The notes: generated by a model from the sequence alone, not told the origin. A DNA stretch of 64,000 nucleotides from an uncultured Roseobacter sp. (GCF_947495275.1 NZ_CANLYL010000003.1:310001-374000), one strand, 5' to 3'. Numbered from the stretch's first letter, positions 46,898 through 56,740 are shown. A program made the numbers and translations.

Positions 46898-47881
46898 GTG
46901 ATTATGCCAGAAGGATGGGTCGAATTGGCGACGACTATAGCCATGCGGGTTCGGTTGGTTGAATGGCCGACGCTGATAGTTGGAGCGCTTTGCTACATAG
47001 GATTTGCTTTTGCAACGGCGCAATATGGTTTTTTGGGCCCCTGGTTTGCTGCGCTGATACTGACATTGGCGCTAACGCTTTATTCGTCTTTCAGCCACGA
47101 AGTTCTGCACGGCCACCCTTTCAAGGATACGCGCCTGAACACCGCGCTGGTGTTTCCGGCACTTGGACTGGCGATCCCCTATCACCGGTTTCGTGACACC
47201 CATCTGGCGCACCATCACGATCCGATTTTGACAGACCCGTATGACGATCCGGAAACAAATTTCGTTGATCCAGCGGTTTGGGCGAACTGGTGCCTTGCCC
47301 GGCGGGTTCTCTACACATGGAACAACACCCTCCTGGGGCGGGTCATGATCGGGCCGGTCATTGGATTGCTGTCCTTCTACAAGCTCGACATACGAGCGAT
47401 GCTCAAAGGCGATCGCAGCATCATCAACGCCTATTTGTTTCACCTCGCCGGGTTGGTTCCTGTCCTGCTTTGGTGGATGTTCGTGGCAGAGATGCCGTTC
47501 TGGCTTTATGCGTTATCCGCCTATCTCAGCCACTCGATCCTGAAAATCCGGACCTTCCTTGAGCACCGAGCCCATGAGAAAGCACGTTGCCGCAGTGTCA
47601 TCATCGAAGATCGCGGGCTTTTGTCGTTCCTGTTCCTGAAAAACAATCTTCATGCTGTGCACCATGCCTGCCCGGGCCTGGCTTGGTATAAATTGCATTC
47701 CTACTACGTGGCCCGACGTTCTGATTTTCTCGAACGTAATGGAGGGTACGCCTATCGATCGTATGGTCAGATTGCACGCCTCTTCTTGGTCAGGACCAAG
47801 GATCCGGTCCCGCATAACCTCTGGCCGGGGGCTGCGACAGGAAATGATCACCCATCCCGGGACCCGACATTGCCTATCTGA
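46898..47881 (+). CDS. Membrane fatty-acid desaturase-type di-iron enzyme
   Basis: The 327-aa protein has the three histidine boxes of membrane desaturases/hydroxylases: HEVLHGH (about residue 67), HLAHHHD (about 103) and HAVHHACP (about 251), with four to six hydrophobic helices. These bind two iron ions and use O2. Substrate may be a fatty acyl chain or a carotenoid-like lipid. The start is GTG at 46898 with GGGGAAG about 8 bases upstream; ATG at 46904 is an alternative. It is divergent from an XRE regulator. Confidence 0.85.
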   Translation: MIMPEGWVELATTIAMRVRLVEWPTLIVGALCYIGFAFATAQYGFLGPWFAALILTLALTLYSSFSHEVLHGHPFKDTRLNTALVFPALGLAIPYHRFRDTHLAHHHDPILTDPYDDPETNFVDPAVWANWCLARRVLYTWNNTLLGRVMIGPVIGLLSFYKLDIRAMLKGDRSIINAYLFHLAGLVPVLLWWMFVAEMPFWLYALSAYLSHSILKIRTFLEHRAHEKARCRSVIIEDRGLLSFLFLKNNLHAVHHACPGLAWYKLHSYYVARRSDFLERNGGYAYRSYGQIARLFLVRTKDPVPHNLWPGAATGNDHPSRDPTLPI

Positions 47882-47930
47882 TCAATTCCGGTTTTGATGC
47901 TCCAAATGTGTCTGCTCAAAAGGATCGATC

Positions 47931-48734
47931 ATGGACCACGTTGACGCGCCTGTATTACTGGAAAAATCCGATGGGATTGGCACGGTCACGTTGAACCGCC
48001 CCAAGTCGCTCAATGCATTGTCGGAAGACATGCTCGCAGCCCTGCAATCTACCTTGGATGAAATCGCGACGGACAAAGCCATCAAAGTGGTCATACTTCG
48101 CGGCGCAGGGTCGCATTTCTGTGCCGGTCACAATCTCAAGGAAATGACAGCGCAGCGTGGCGACGCGGATGGTGGCCAAGCCTATTTCAACAGTCTCTTT
48201 GAGACCTGCTCTCGCATGATGTTGACGATCACGCAGTTACCGCAACCGGTCATCGCGCAGGTGCAGGGCATTGCCACAGCAGCAGGATGCCAACTGGTGG
48301 CGACCTGCGATCTGGCGGTTGCCGCAGATACCGCAACATTCGCGACATCCGGGGTGAACATCGGCCTTTTCTGTTCCACACCGATGGTGGCTTTGTCGCG
48401 CAATGTGTCACGTAAAATGGCGATGGAAATGCTACTTCTGGGGGAGTTTCAGCCCGCTGCGCGCGCCGTCGAGATGGGCTTGATCAACCAGGCTGTGCCA
48501 GAGAGCGAGCTCTCTGAAGCGACCCGTGCGATGGCAGCCAAAATCGTGTCAAAGGCACCCGTCGCCGTAAAGATCGGCAAGGAAGGCTTTTACAAGCAGG
48601 CAACAATGAGTTTGGAAGCGGCTTATGCTTTTGCCGGCGCGGCGATGGCGGAAAACATGATGGCCCGAGATACCGAAGCCGGTATCAAGGCGTTTCTCAA
48701 CAAGGAACCGATGCCCGACTGGGCGGAAAACTAG
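47931..48734 (+). CDS. Crotonase-family protein (ECHDC3-like)
   Basis: The 267-aa enoyl-CoA hydratase/isomerase-fold protein has the CoA/oxyanion segments FCAGHNLKEM and GIATAAGCQLVATCDL. The region that holds a catalytic glutamate in true hydratases reads GVNIGLFCSTP here, as in the ECHDC3 branch, so classical hydratase activity is doubtful. The ATG at 47931 is at a normal position, about 50 bases after the desaturase gene, so the two may be cotranscribed. Confidence 0.85.
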   Translation: MDHVDAPVLLEKSDGIGTVTLNRPKSLNALSEDMLAALQSTLDEIATDKAIKVVILRGAGSHFCAGHNLKEMTAQRGDADGGQAYFNSLFETCSRMMLTITQLPQPVIAQVQGIATAAGCQLVATCDLAVAADTATFATSGVNIGLFCSTPMVALSRNVSRKMAMEMLLLGEFQPAARAVEMGLINQAVPESELSEATRAMAAKIVSKAPVAVKIGKEGFYKQATMSLEAAYAFAGAAMAENMMARDTEAGIKAFLNKEPMPDWAEN

Positions 48735-48776
48735 TCTCTAATAAGTCGTTTTTGCGATGTTTTGGACGACATAATG

Positions 48777-50051
48777 TCAAACAATCCCCCCGCCGGTGCC
48801 GGCGGCAGCAGGACGCTCCGCCGCGACTTTCGCCCGGTAGCCGGAAGCTCGGTAGGTCGCAACGGGATCAATTGCATTGCCTTTCTCAAACCGGGCCATG
48901 GCTAAAATCGGCTCCACATCTGTGCGAAACCCGTTCTTCAGCGTTGAAGTGGCCATCAACGCGTCATTGTCCTCCTGATAGGATGCCAAGGCCCCTCGGT
49001 CGACCAGAAGCGCCTGGGCGTATGCGCGCTGAACCTCCATGGCCGAAACCATCAGGCTTTCAATCGGATCTGTCACGTTGTGGCTTTGATCGAGCATGTG
49101 CATCGGTGCAAAACCTGGATCGGACGCCGCCTCAACCAACTCATTGAATACTAAAAACAACCGGTAGGGATCGATACTGCCGGTGTCGAGATCATCGTCG
49201 CCGTACTTGCTGTCATTGAAGTGAAAACCCCCGAGTTTGCCGAATTGGGTCAGTCTGGCGACGATCATTTCGATGTTCACATTGGGGGCATGGTGGCCCA
49301 GATCGACGAGGCATTTGGCTTTTGGACCCAGTTGCTGTGCAATGAGCAGGTTTGTTCCCCAATCTTGAACGACCGTGGAGTAAAACGCAGGTTCGAACAT
49401 TTTATGTTCGGTCAGCAGGGTCCAGTCTGGCGGCAGAGCCGCATAGATCTGCTGGGTGGCGTCCAGATATCGCTCAAACTGGCGGGTAAAATTCGCCTGG
49501 CCGGGAAAGTTCGACCCATCACCCACCCAGATCGTCAGAGCTTTGGAGCCGATTTGACGGCCAAGTTCGATGCAGGCGAGGTTATGCTCGATCGCCTGCG
49601 CGCGGGTTTCCTTATTGGTGTGCGACAGTGAGCCAAATTTGTAGCTGTGCGCCTGGCCTTCCTGGTCTTGGAACGTGTTGGAATTCATGGCATCGAATAC
49701 CAACCTGACTTCCTCAGCCTTCGAATTGAGATCCGACGCCGGTTTCTCATCCCATGGAATGTGCAAAGACACCGATGGGGTCGCACCTGCCAGCTGATGG
49801 ATTACCCCGCAATCATCAAGCTTGTCGAATATGTCACGTGGCTCACCGGGGCCCGGAAAGCGGGCAAATCGAGTCCCGCCGGACCCGACACCCCAACTGG
49901 GAATGGCCACACCATAGTTTGCCACCTTTTCCTTGATGCTGGCGATATCTATCCCGCGGCGGTCCAGATGTTCCCCCAAGCCGTCGTAGTTGGCATGAAG
50001 TTCGGGTATCAAAGCGTCGTTGCTTTGCGCGATGATGTCCTGATGGATCAT
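48777..50051 (-). CDS. rhaI: L-rhamnose isomerase (RhaI type)
   Basis: Converts L-rhamnose to L-rhamnulose. The 424-aa protein of the RhaI sugar-isomerase family is TIM-barrel, metal-dependent and distinct from E. coli RhaA. Conserved segments include IPSWGVGSGGTRFARFPGPG near the N-terminus and KCLVDLGHHAPNVNIE plus GGFHFNDSKYGDDDLD that supply metal ligands. The ATG at 50051 has GAGGAG six bases upstream; an earlier in-frame start is inside rhaD. It follows rhaD by about 10 bases. Confidence 0.92.
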   Translation of the reverse strand: MIHQDIIAQSNDALIPELHANYDGLGEHLDRRGIDIASIKEKVANYGVAIPSWGVGSGGTRFARFPGPGEPRDIFDKLDDCGVIHQLAGATPSVSLHIPWDEKPASDLNSKAEEVRLVFDAMNSNTFQDQEGQAHSYKFGSLSHTNKETRAQAIEHNLACIELGRQIGSKALTIWVGDGSNFPGQANFTRQFERYLDATQQIYAALPPDWTLLTEHKMFEPAFYSTVVQDWGTNLLIAQQLGPKAKCLVDLGHHAPNVNIEMIVARLTQFGKLGGFHFNDSKYGDDDLDTGSIDPYRLFLVFNELVEAASDPGFAPMHMLDQSHNVTDPIESLMVSAMEVQRAYAQALLVDRGALASYQEDNDALMATSTLKNGFRTDVEPILAMARFEKGNAIDPVATYRASGYRAKVAAERPAAAGTGGGIV

Positions 50052-50061
50052 TTGCAGCTCC

Positions 50062-52164
50062 TCACCGGGTAAAGGCCTGAACGTTCCCGGCGTCCACGTT
50101 GATGATGTTGCCGGTCGACTTTGAAGACAGATCAGAGGCCAGAAAATAGGCCGCTTCTGCAATATCTTGAGGAAGAACGGATCGTTTCAGCAGTGACCGT
50201 TCGCGATAGTGAGCCTCCAGCCCTTCCTTGTCCTTGCCATAAGTCGCTGCACGCTCTTTCAACCAGTCACCAGACCAGATCTTGGACCCTTGCAAAACGG
50301 CGTCAGGATTGACCACGTTGACCCGAATGCCCTTTGGTGCCCCTTCAAGGGCCAGGCATCTCGCCAGATGGATTTCAGATGCTTTGGCAGTGCAATAGGC
50401 CGATGCGTTGGGTGAAGCGGCCAGACCATTCTTCGATGCGACAAAGACCAGCGCGCCACCCAGACCTTGAGCGTTCATCATCTCGAACGCCGCCCGACTG
50501 ACCAGAAAATACCCTGTCGAGAGGATCGACATATTCTTGTTCCACAGATCAAGCGAAGTTTCCTCAATGGGCGCTGAACTGGCAATTCCGGCATTTGAGA
50601 CCAGTATATCCAAGCCACCGAATTCCCGGGCTGTCTGGGCAAAGGCTTCTGCGACGGCGTCTTCGTCGGTCACATTCATGGCCACAGCCCGCACCACATC
50701 AGCCGAATATTGTGAGGAGAGGCGTTCAGCCGTATCAACCAATGCATCCTCATCGATATCTGCAAGCACGACACAGGCGCCTTCTTTCAGATATCTTTCC
50801 GCCGTTGCAGCGCCGATCCCACCTGCGCCACCAGTCACAAGCGCCACACGACCTGCCATTGATTTTGGCTTTGGCATCCGCTGCAATTTGGCTTCTTCCA
50901 GCAACCAATATTCTATGTCGAAAGCTTCCTGTTCCGGCAAGCCCTGATAGGTCGATACGGTTGACGCGCCCCGCATCACATTGATGGCGTTGATGTAGAA
51001 TTCGCCAGAGATACGCGCCGTGGCCTTGTCCTTGGCGAAGGTGATCATCCCGATACCAGGGATCAAATAGACAACCGGGTTCGGATCCCGAATTGCCGGG
51101 CTATCGCTGTGTTTGCACCGGTCATAATAGGCGGTGTAGTCCAGACGGTAAGCGGCTACGGCCTCTTCGAGCCCTTTGACCGTCTTTTCCAGATCTGGAT
51201 TTGACGGGTCGAAATCTACAACAAGCGGGCGGATTTTGGTCCGCAGGAAATGATCGGGACACGATGTGCCGAGCGCCGCCAGCGCGCTCATATCATTGGC
51301 GTTTACGAATTCCAGCACAGTTTCGGAATCTTCGAAATGCCCGACCATATGCTGCTGGCCGGAGATCATGCCTCGGATAACGGGCATCAGCCGCGCGGCG
51401 ACCTGATCGCGCTCCTCGGCAGGTAACGCCGTGTGAAGCGCGCCACCAAAAGCTGCCACGCCGGCCGAATTTTCGGCAAACCAATCCATGGCTGTCTGGA
51501 TGGTTTTCAGGGTGAGTTCGTAGCAGTCTTTTGCATCATCGGCCCAGGTAAAAAGGCCGTGGCTTTCCAGCACGACACCCTGCGCATCAGGATTGCGGTC
51601 GCAGAAATCGGATAACCAGAGCCCCAGTTCAAAACCCGGTTTTTTCCAGGGCAGCCAACCAATACGATCGCCGAATATCTTCCGGGTCAAAGCCTTGCTA
51701 TCTTTCGCGGCAGCAATTGCAATAATCGCATCGGGGTGCATGTGATCGACATGTTTTGCAGGAACGTAAGCATGCAAAGGCGTGTCGATGCTGGCGGCTC
51801 TTGGATTCAGGTTGAAGGTGCAATGCGGCAGATAGCCGACCATCTCATCTTCGTATTCCACGCCGCGATAGAGCTCTTTCAGAGCCATCAGCTTGCCCAT
51901 GTAAAGCGTGGAAAACCCGTCCATCTTGATCGACCCGACATCTCCGCCTGAGCCTTTGACCCAAAGCACATCTACAAGGGTTCCGGTAAGCGGATCCTTT
52001 TCGATGACCTTGGCAGATGTATTGCCGCCACCAAAATTCGTAATTCTTTTGTCGGAACCCAATAGGTTGGAGCGATAGAGCAGTTTCTCGGCTTCGGACA
52101 TCTGCTGAGCGCGAACATCATCCCATTTGTTTTCAAGGCTGTCAGCGGGCGTGTTCCTGAGCAT
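50062..52164 (-). CDS. rhaD: Bifunctional rhamnulose-1-phosphate aldolase / alcohol dehydrogenase
   Basis: The 700-aa fusion has an N-terminal class II aldolase (about residues 1-400), whose metal-site region reads HAYVPAKHVDHMHPDAI. It splits rhamnulose 1-phosphate into dihydroxyacetone phosphate and lactaldehyde. The C-terminal short-chain dehydrogenase (about 430-700) has VTGGAGGIGAATAERY and the active-site YCTAK, and probably oxidises or reduces lactaldehyde. The ATG at 52164 has GGAGAG four bases upstream; ATG at 52176 is an alternative. It is divergent from the DeoR regulator. Confidence 0.92.
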   Translation of the reverse strand: MLRNTPADSLENKWDDVRAQQMSEAEKLLYRSNLLGSDKRITNFGGGNTSAKVIEKDPLTGTLVDVLWVKGSGGDVGSIKMDGFSTLYMGKLMALKELYRGVEYEDEMVGYLPHCTFNLNPRAASIDTPLHAYVPAKHVDHMHPDAIIAIAAAKDSKALTRKIFGDRIGWLPWKKPGFELGLWLSDFCDRNPDAQGVVLESHGLFTWADDAKDCYELTLKTIQTAMDWFAENSAGVAAFGGALHTALPAEERDQVAARLMPVIRGMISGQQHMVGHFEDSETVLEFVNANDMSALAALGTSCPDHFLRTKIRPLVVDFDPSNPDLEKTVKGLEEAVAAYRLDYTAYYDRCKHSDSPAIRDPNPVVYLIPGIGMITFAKDKATARISGEFYINAINVMRGASTVSTYQGLPEQEAFDIEYWLLEEAKLQRMPKPKSMAGRVALVTGGAGGIGAATAERYLKEGACVVLADIDEDALVDTAERLSSQYSADVVRAVAMNVTDEDAVAEAFAQTAREFGGLDILVSNAGIASSAPIEETSLDLWNKNMSILSTGYFLVSRAAFEMMNAQGLGGALVFVASKNGLAASPNASAYCTAKASEIHLARCLALEGAPKGIRVNVVNPDAVLQGSKIWSGDWLKERAATYGKDKEGLEAHYRERSLLKRSVLPQDIAEAAYFLASDLSSKSTGNIINVDAGNVQAFTR

Positions 52165-52221
52165 CAAACTCTCCATCGGGTGATATCCATTGCCCGACAG
52201 GCTGGCGCGCCTGTGTCAAAA

Positions 52222-52294
52222 TGTCAATCACAAACAATCAATATCAGTCATACTGTATATCAAGTTGAGCGCTAGTGAAAATAAATGATTGACA
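52222..52294. promoter_or_regulatory. Paired operator candidate between rhaD and the DeoR regulator
   Basis: TGTCAATCA (52222-52230) and its exact complement TGATTGACA (52286-52294) have centres 64 bases apart, about six helical turns, in the AT-rich divergent gap. The right copy contains a TTGACA (-35-like) at 52289-52294. This suits a DeoR-type repressor binding two sites and looping; the regulator assignment is inferred. Confidence 0.5.
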
Positions 52295-52340
52295 AAAAAT
52301 GCCCTCACGACGCAGGATGTGATGAGGTTCGGAGGATTCC

Positions 52341-53144
52341 ATGCACGAAAATGATCGACATCGCGTCATTCTCTCGGCGGTTCAGGACCGTTCCGTGCTG
52401 ACCGTTCCGGACCTTTGTGCGCTGACCGGCGCGTCAGAGGCGACCGTAAGGCGTGACATTAATACGCTGGATGCCCAGAAAAAACTTCGCCGCGTCAGAG
52501 GCGGCGCAGAGGCGTTGAACTCCGCGCCTTTTGTGGGGTTGGCCGGGCGCCCGTTTTCGGTCAACGAAACCATGAACATTGCGCAAAAGCAGGCTATTGC
52601 CGCTGCCGCGGTGGATATCTGTGAGGACGGGGATGCAATCATCGTCAACGGCGGCACGACCACATTCCAGATGGTGCATCCGCTTGCGACCCGGCGGTTG
52701 CAGGTTTTCACCAACTCGTTTCCCATTGCAGAACATCTCCTGAAAAACAGCAAGAATACCGTCTTGCTGTCTGGTGGCATTATCTACCGCGAGCAAAACA
52801 TCATCCTGTCGCCGTTTGACAATGACGTGACCCGAAATTTCTGCGCGCGCCGGATGTTCATGGGCGCGCAGGGCATCGGCCCACTTGGTCTTATGGAAGC
52901 GGATCCGCTGTTGATCCAGGCGGAACAAAAACTGATTGGTCAGGCAGATGAGCTGATCGTGCTGGTCGATAGCACCAAGTTCGAAAACCGTTCGAGCCTT
53001 GTGCTTTGCCCCCTGGAAAAGATCGATACGATCATCACCGATGACGGTATTACGGATCGCACCGCCGCGATGCTGGATGCCGCAGATATCAAGCTGGTCG
53101 TCGCGACCACCAATGCAATTCAGAAAGAAGGGGTGGCGTCTTAG
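52341..53144 (+). CDS. rhaR: DeoR-family regulator of the rhamnose locus
   Basis: The 267-aa protein has a DeoR helix-turn-helix at residues 1-60 (VPDLCALTGASEATVRRDIN, then RGGAEAL) and a C-terminal sugar-phosphate-sensing domain of the DeoR/ISOCOT type with NGGTTTFQMV and VLLSGG. DeoR proteins in this setting usually repress the sugar operon and are relieved by a phosphorylated intermediate. The start has GGAGG eight bases upstream. It precedes rhaS by about 36 bases. Confidence 0.9.
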   Translation: MHENDRHRVILSAVQDRSVLTVPDLCALTGASEATVRRDINTLDAQKKLRRVRGGAEALNSAPFVGLAGRPFSVNETMNIAQKQAIAAAAVDICEDGDAIIVNGGTTTFQMVHPLATRRLQVFTNSFPIAEHLLKNSKNTVLLSGGIIYREQNIILSPFDNDVTRNFCARRMFMGAQGIGPLGLMEADPLLIQAEQKLIGQADELIVLVDSTKFENRSSLVLCPLEKIDTIITDDGITDRTAAMLDAADIKLVVATTNAIQKEGVAS

Positions 53145-53180
53145 GCCACCGATCAAGAAACGCTCAAGGGAGGAACCAAT

Positions 53181-54173
53181 ATGAGTGTCATGAAAAGAGT
53201 ACTGACGACGGTTGCAGCCGTGGCCACGTTTGCGGCTGGTGCGGCACAAGCCGAAGACGTCAGAATTGCGCTGGTCGTCAAGGCGCTTGGGATCGGGTTT
53301 TTCGAAGCGGCGGCCAAGGGCGCGGAGGAAGCGGCATCGGAGCTGGGAGATGTCGAGATCATCTATACCGGGCCGACAGATACAACCGCTGAAGGTCAGA
53401 TCGAGGTGATCAACGCTCTGATCGCGCAGAATGTCGATGCGATTGCCGTGTCCGCCAATGATGCTGACGCTTTGGTCCCGGCGTTGAAGAAAGCGATGCA
53501 GCGCGGCATCACTGTGATCAGCTGGGATTCAGGTGTGGCACCAGAGGGTCGCCAGCTGCATCTGAACCCGTCGTCCAATCCTTTGATCGGGAACATGATC
53601 ATCAAGCTTGCAGCAGACCACCTTCCCGAAGGCGGTGACGTTGCTGTTCTGTCAGCGACGACAACCTCGACCAACCAGAACATCTGGATCGAAGAGATGA
53701 CCAAGGTGATGGGCGATTATCCCGACATCAATGTCGTATCTACTGTCTATGGGGATGACCTTGCAGATAAATCGTATCGCGAGGCAACCGGGCTGATGCA
53801 GACATATCCCGACCTTGATGCGATCATTGCACCCACATCTGTAGGGATCGTGGCCGCGGCACAGGCGGTTGTTGATGCCGGAAAAGTGGGTCAGGTGAAT
53901 GTGACAGGCCTCGGTCTGCCATCCGAAATGGCGGGTGCTATCGAAAGTGGTGCGTCGCAGTCTTTCGCCATCTGGAATCCGATCGATCTGGGGTATTCCG
54001 CCGCGATGCTGGCGTATGAAATCAGCAAGAATGGCGCCGAAGCCGCCCCAGGTGCTGAAATCCCAATGGGCCGGATGGGCAGCCTGAAACTCGACGATAA
54101 TAGTGAAGGCGCCATGGCTGACCCATTCGTCTATGACGCGAGCAACATCGACGCCTTCAAATCTATCTTCTGA
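53181..54173 (+). CDS. rhaS: Rhamnose ABC transporter, substrate-binding protein
   Basis: Periplasmic binding protein of the RbsB/LacI type for L-rhamnose uptake. The 330-aa protein has a signal peptide (residues 1 to about 24, ending AQAE), followed by the two-lobed sugar-binding domain. The ATG has GGAGG about 8 bases upstream. The sugar specificity comes from the operon context rather than from the protein itself. Confidence 0.92.
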   Translation: MSVMKRVLTTVAAVATFAAGAAQAEDVRIALVVKALGIGFFEAAAKGAEEAASELGDVEIIYTGPTDTTAEGQIEVINALIAQNVDAIAVSANDADALVPALKKAMQRGITVISWDSGVAPEGRQLHLNPSSNPLIGNMIIKLAADHLPEGGDVAVLSATTTSTNQNIWIEEMTKVMGDYPDINVVSTVYGDDLADKSYREATGLMQTYPDLDAIIAPTSVGIVAAAQAVVDAGKVGQVNVTGLGLPSEMAGAIESGASQSFAIWNPIDLGYSAAMLAYEISKNGAEAAPGAEIPMGRMGSLKLDDNSEGAMADPFVYDASNIDAFKSIF

Positions 54174-54254
54174 TCCGGCGCGATCTTGGCGACATCGGTG
54201 CCATCCAAAGCGCCGATGTCCCTTTCCACTCTTGCATCCTTGAAGGGCACTCTC

Positions 54255-55760
54255 ATGAGCAGGGCCGCTGTTGTATCGCTGGACGGTATCACAAAGACCT
54301 TTCCCGGTGTTCGCGCATTATCTGACGTGACGCTGAACCTCTATCCGGGTGAAGTGACGGCGCTTGTTGGTGAAAACGGTGCCGGGAAATCAACGACCGT
54401 CAAGGTTCTGACCGGCATTTATAAACCGGATGCCGGGGTGATACGGGTTGGCGGCAAGGTCACCAGATTTGCCACGGCGCACGATGCAACCCGGGCGGGC
54501 ATCACGGCCATTCATCAGGAAACAGTTCTGTTCGATGAGCTGTCGGTCGCGGAGAATATATTCCTGGGACATGCACCGCTCACCTCATGGGGATTGATTG
54601 ACCGCGCAGAGACCCATCGCCGCGCTTCAGAGCTTTTGGCTGAAATCGGTGCTCAGATCGACCCGTCTACACGTCTCAGAGATCTCGGGATTGCGAGCAA
54701 ACATCTTGTGGCCATTGCGCGCGCGCTCTCCATCGACGCGCGGGTCGTGATCATGGACGAACCGACGGCCGCTCTGAGCCAGAAGGAAATACGCGAACTT
54801 TTTGCACTGATCGAACAACTGAAAGCCCAGGGCAAAGCGATCTTGTTCATCAGCCATAAATTTGATGAGATTTTCCACATTGCGGACAACTACACCGCAT
54901 TTCGCGACGGCGAACTTGTGGGTGAGGGCCGTATTTCGGAGGTGACGGAAGCGGAATTGGTTCAGCTCATGGTCGGACGCGCCGTGGATCAGATTTACCC
55001 CAAACGCGATCCGCACCCCATGGAAGACGTGCTCGAAGTTGCAGGCTATGCACATCCAACCGAATTTGCAGACATCGGGTTTAAGCTGCGCAAAGGCGAG
55101 ATCCTTGGGTTCTACGGTCTGGTTGGCGCGGGGCGGTCGGAATTTATGCAATCCCTCTTTGGCATCACCAGGCCATCCCATGGCACGACAAGGATCAATG
55201 GCGCCGAAAAATCCATCCGATCCCCGGCGGATGCCATCGCCAATGGTATTGTCTATGTCCCCGAGGACCGCGGCAAACAAGGAGCCATCATCGGTCTGCC
55301 GATCTTTCAAAACGTGACGTTACCATCGCTGGGCAACACCTCCCGGAACGGATTCTTGCGTATGACCAAAGAATTCGAACTGGCGCGCGAATACACCCAA
55401 CGGCTGGACCTGCGGGCCGCCTCATTGGATCAGGAGGTTGGAAACCTGTCAGGCGGGAATCAGCAAAAAGTGGTCATTGCCAAGTGGTTGTCAACACGGC
55501 CCCAAGTGATCATTCTGGATGAACCCACCAAGGGGATCGACATCGGATCCAAGGCAGCGGTTCATGAATTCATGTCCGAACTGGCAGCCCAGGGCCTGTC
55601 GATCATCATGGTAAGCTCAGAAATTCCCGAGATTATCGGCATGTCGGATCGGGTGATCGTGATGCGTGAGGGCCGCATCGTGGCGGAGCTTTCGGGAGAC
55701 GATCTGTCCCCGGAAGAACTCGTGCGCCATGCTTCCGGGATTGTGGAAACCGCCGCATGA
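54255..55760 (+). CDS. rhaT: Rhamnose ABC transporter, ATP-binding protein
   Basis: The 501-aa protein has two ABC domains, as in RbsA: first Walker A VGENGAGKSTTVKVL (about residues 40-54) and a second half with LSGGNQQKVVIAKWL and Walker B VIILDEPTKGID. The degenerate second P-loop (YGLVGAGRSEF) is typical of sugar ATPases. The ATG at 54255 has AAGGGC upstream; starts further upstream add an unconserved leader. It overlaps rhaP by 4 bases (ATGA). Confidence 0.93.
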   Translation: MSRAAVVSLDGITKTFPGVRALSDVTLNLYPGEVTALVGENGAGKSTTVKVLTGIYKPDAGVIRVGGKVTRFATAHDATRAGITAIHQETVLFDELSVAENIFLGHAPLTSWGLIDRAETHRRASELLAEIGAQIDPSTRLRDLGIASKHLVAIARALSIDARVVIMDEPTAALSQKEIRELFALIEQLKAQGKAILFISHKFDEIFHIADNYTAFRDGELVGEGRISEVTEAELVQLMVGRAVDQIYPKRDPHPMEDVLEVAGYAHPTEFADIGFKLRKGEILGFYGLVGAGRSEFMQSLFGITRPSHGTTRINGAEKSIRSPADAIANGIVYVPEDRGKQGAIIGLPIFQNVTLPSLGNTSRNGFLRMTKEFELAREYTQRLDLRAASLDQEVGNLSGGNQQKVVIAKWLSTRPQVIILDEPTKGIDIGSKAAVHEFMSELAAQGLSIIMVSSEIPEIIGMSDRVIVMREGRIVAELSGDDLSPEELVRHASGIVETAA

Positions 55761-56740
55761 CGGGACGATGGATCAGATCGCGCGAGAGCATTTTGTCATT
55801 GGCCATCGGGCTGATGCTGGTCCTGATTGCCAGCCGTTTTTCCGGGTTTGTCACACCTGCCAATCTGGGTGATGTCTTTAATGATACGGCGCCGCTGATC
55901 ATCCTGGCCTTGGGCCAGATGGCCGTCATTCTCACCCGCTGTATCGATTTGTCCGTGGCCGCTAATCTTGCGCTGACAGGCATGGCGGTTGCCATGTTGA
56001 ACACAGCCTTTCCGGGACTTCCCGTGCCGTTCATTCTTGCCATTGCGATCACGTTTGGCGCAGTCATGGGCTTGATCAATGGCGTGCTGGTGTGGAAATT
56101 GGAAATACCGCCCATCGTCGTCACTCTGGGCACGATGACGATATTCCGAGGTATCATTTTCCTGCTGTCAGATGGCAAATGGGTGAATGCTCATGAGATG
56201 AGCCCAGCCTTTACCGGTTTCCCGCGTGCTTTCTTTCTGGGGTTGCCCGTTCTTTCGTGGATTGCCCTTTTTTGTATCGCAATCATTGGTTTGATGATGT
56301 CCCGCACGCCGTTGGGGCGATCGTTTTTTGCTGTTGGCGGCAACCCGCACGCAGCCGTTTATGCCGGTATCAATGTGGGCCGGACGCAATGCGCCGCTTT
56401 TGTCATCTCGGGCGCGCTCGCAGGGCTGACTGGATACCTTTGGGTCGCCCGTTATGCGGTGGCTTACGTGGATATCGCCGGGGGGTTTGAGCTCGAAGTC
56501 GTGGCGGCCTGTGTCATCGGCGGTATTTCCATTGCCGGCGGCATTGGCTCGGTAGGTGGCGCGGTTCTGGGTGCCGTGTTTTTGGGTATCGTCAAAAACG
56601 CCCTGCCGGTCGTGAACATTTCTCCGTTCTGGCAGCTGGCCATCTCCGGTAGCGCTATTCTGGTCGCCGTGGTCTTGAACGCCCAGTCAAGCCGGTCCAA
56701 GGGCCGCATCATCCTGCGCGAAGCGGAAACCACCACATGA
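55757..56740 (+). CDS. rhaP: Rhamnose ABC transporter, permease
   Basis: The 327-aa RbsC-type inner-membrane permease has about eight hydrophobic helices and the conserved loop GGNPHAAVYAGINV. It forms the channel with rhaQ. It overlaps rhaT and rhaQ by 4 bases at each end, so expression should be coupled. Confidence 0.93.
   Translation: MTGRWIRSRESILSLAIGLMLVLIASRFSGFVTPANLGDVFNDTAPLIILALGQMAVILTRCIDLSVAANLALTGMAVAMLNTAFPGLPVPFILAIAITFGAVMGLINGVLVWKLEIPPIVVTLGTMTIFRGIIFLLSDGKWVNAHEMSPAFTGFPRAFFLGLPVLSWIALFCIAIIGLMMSRTPLGRSFFAVGGNPHAAVYAGINVGRTQCAAFVISGALAGLTGYLWVARYAVAYVDIAGGFELEVVAACVIGGISIAGGIGSVGGAVLGAVFLGIVKNALPVVNISPFWQLAISGSAILVAVVLNAQSSRSKGRIILREAETTT

Noticed and set aside
52434-53249. 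271-codon minus-strand frame opposite the DeoR gene
   Set aside because: Antisense shadow of a clear regulator gene; no start context and no family features.
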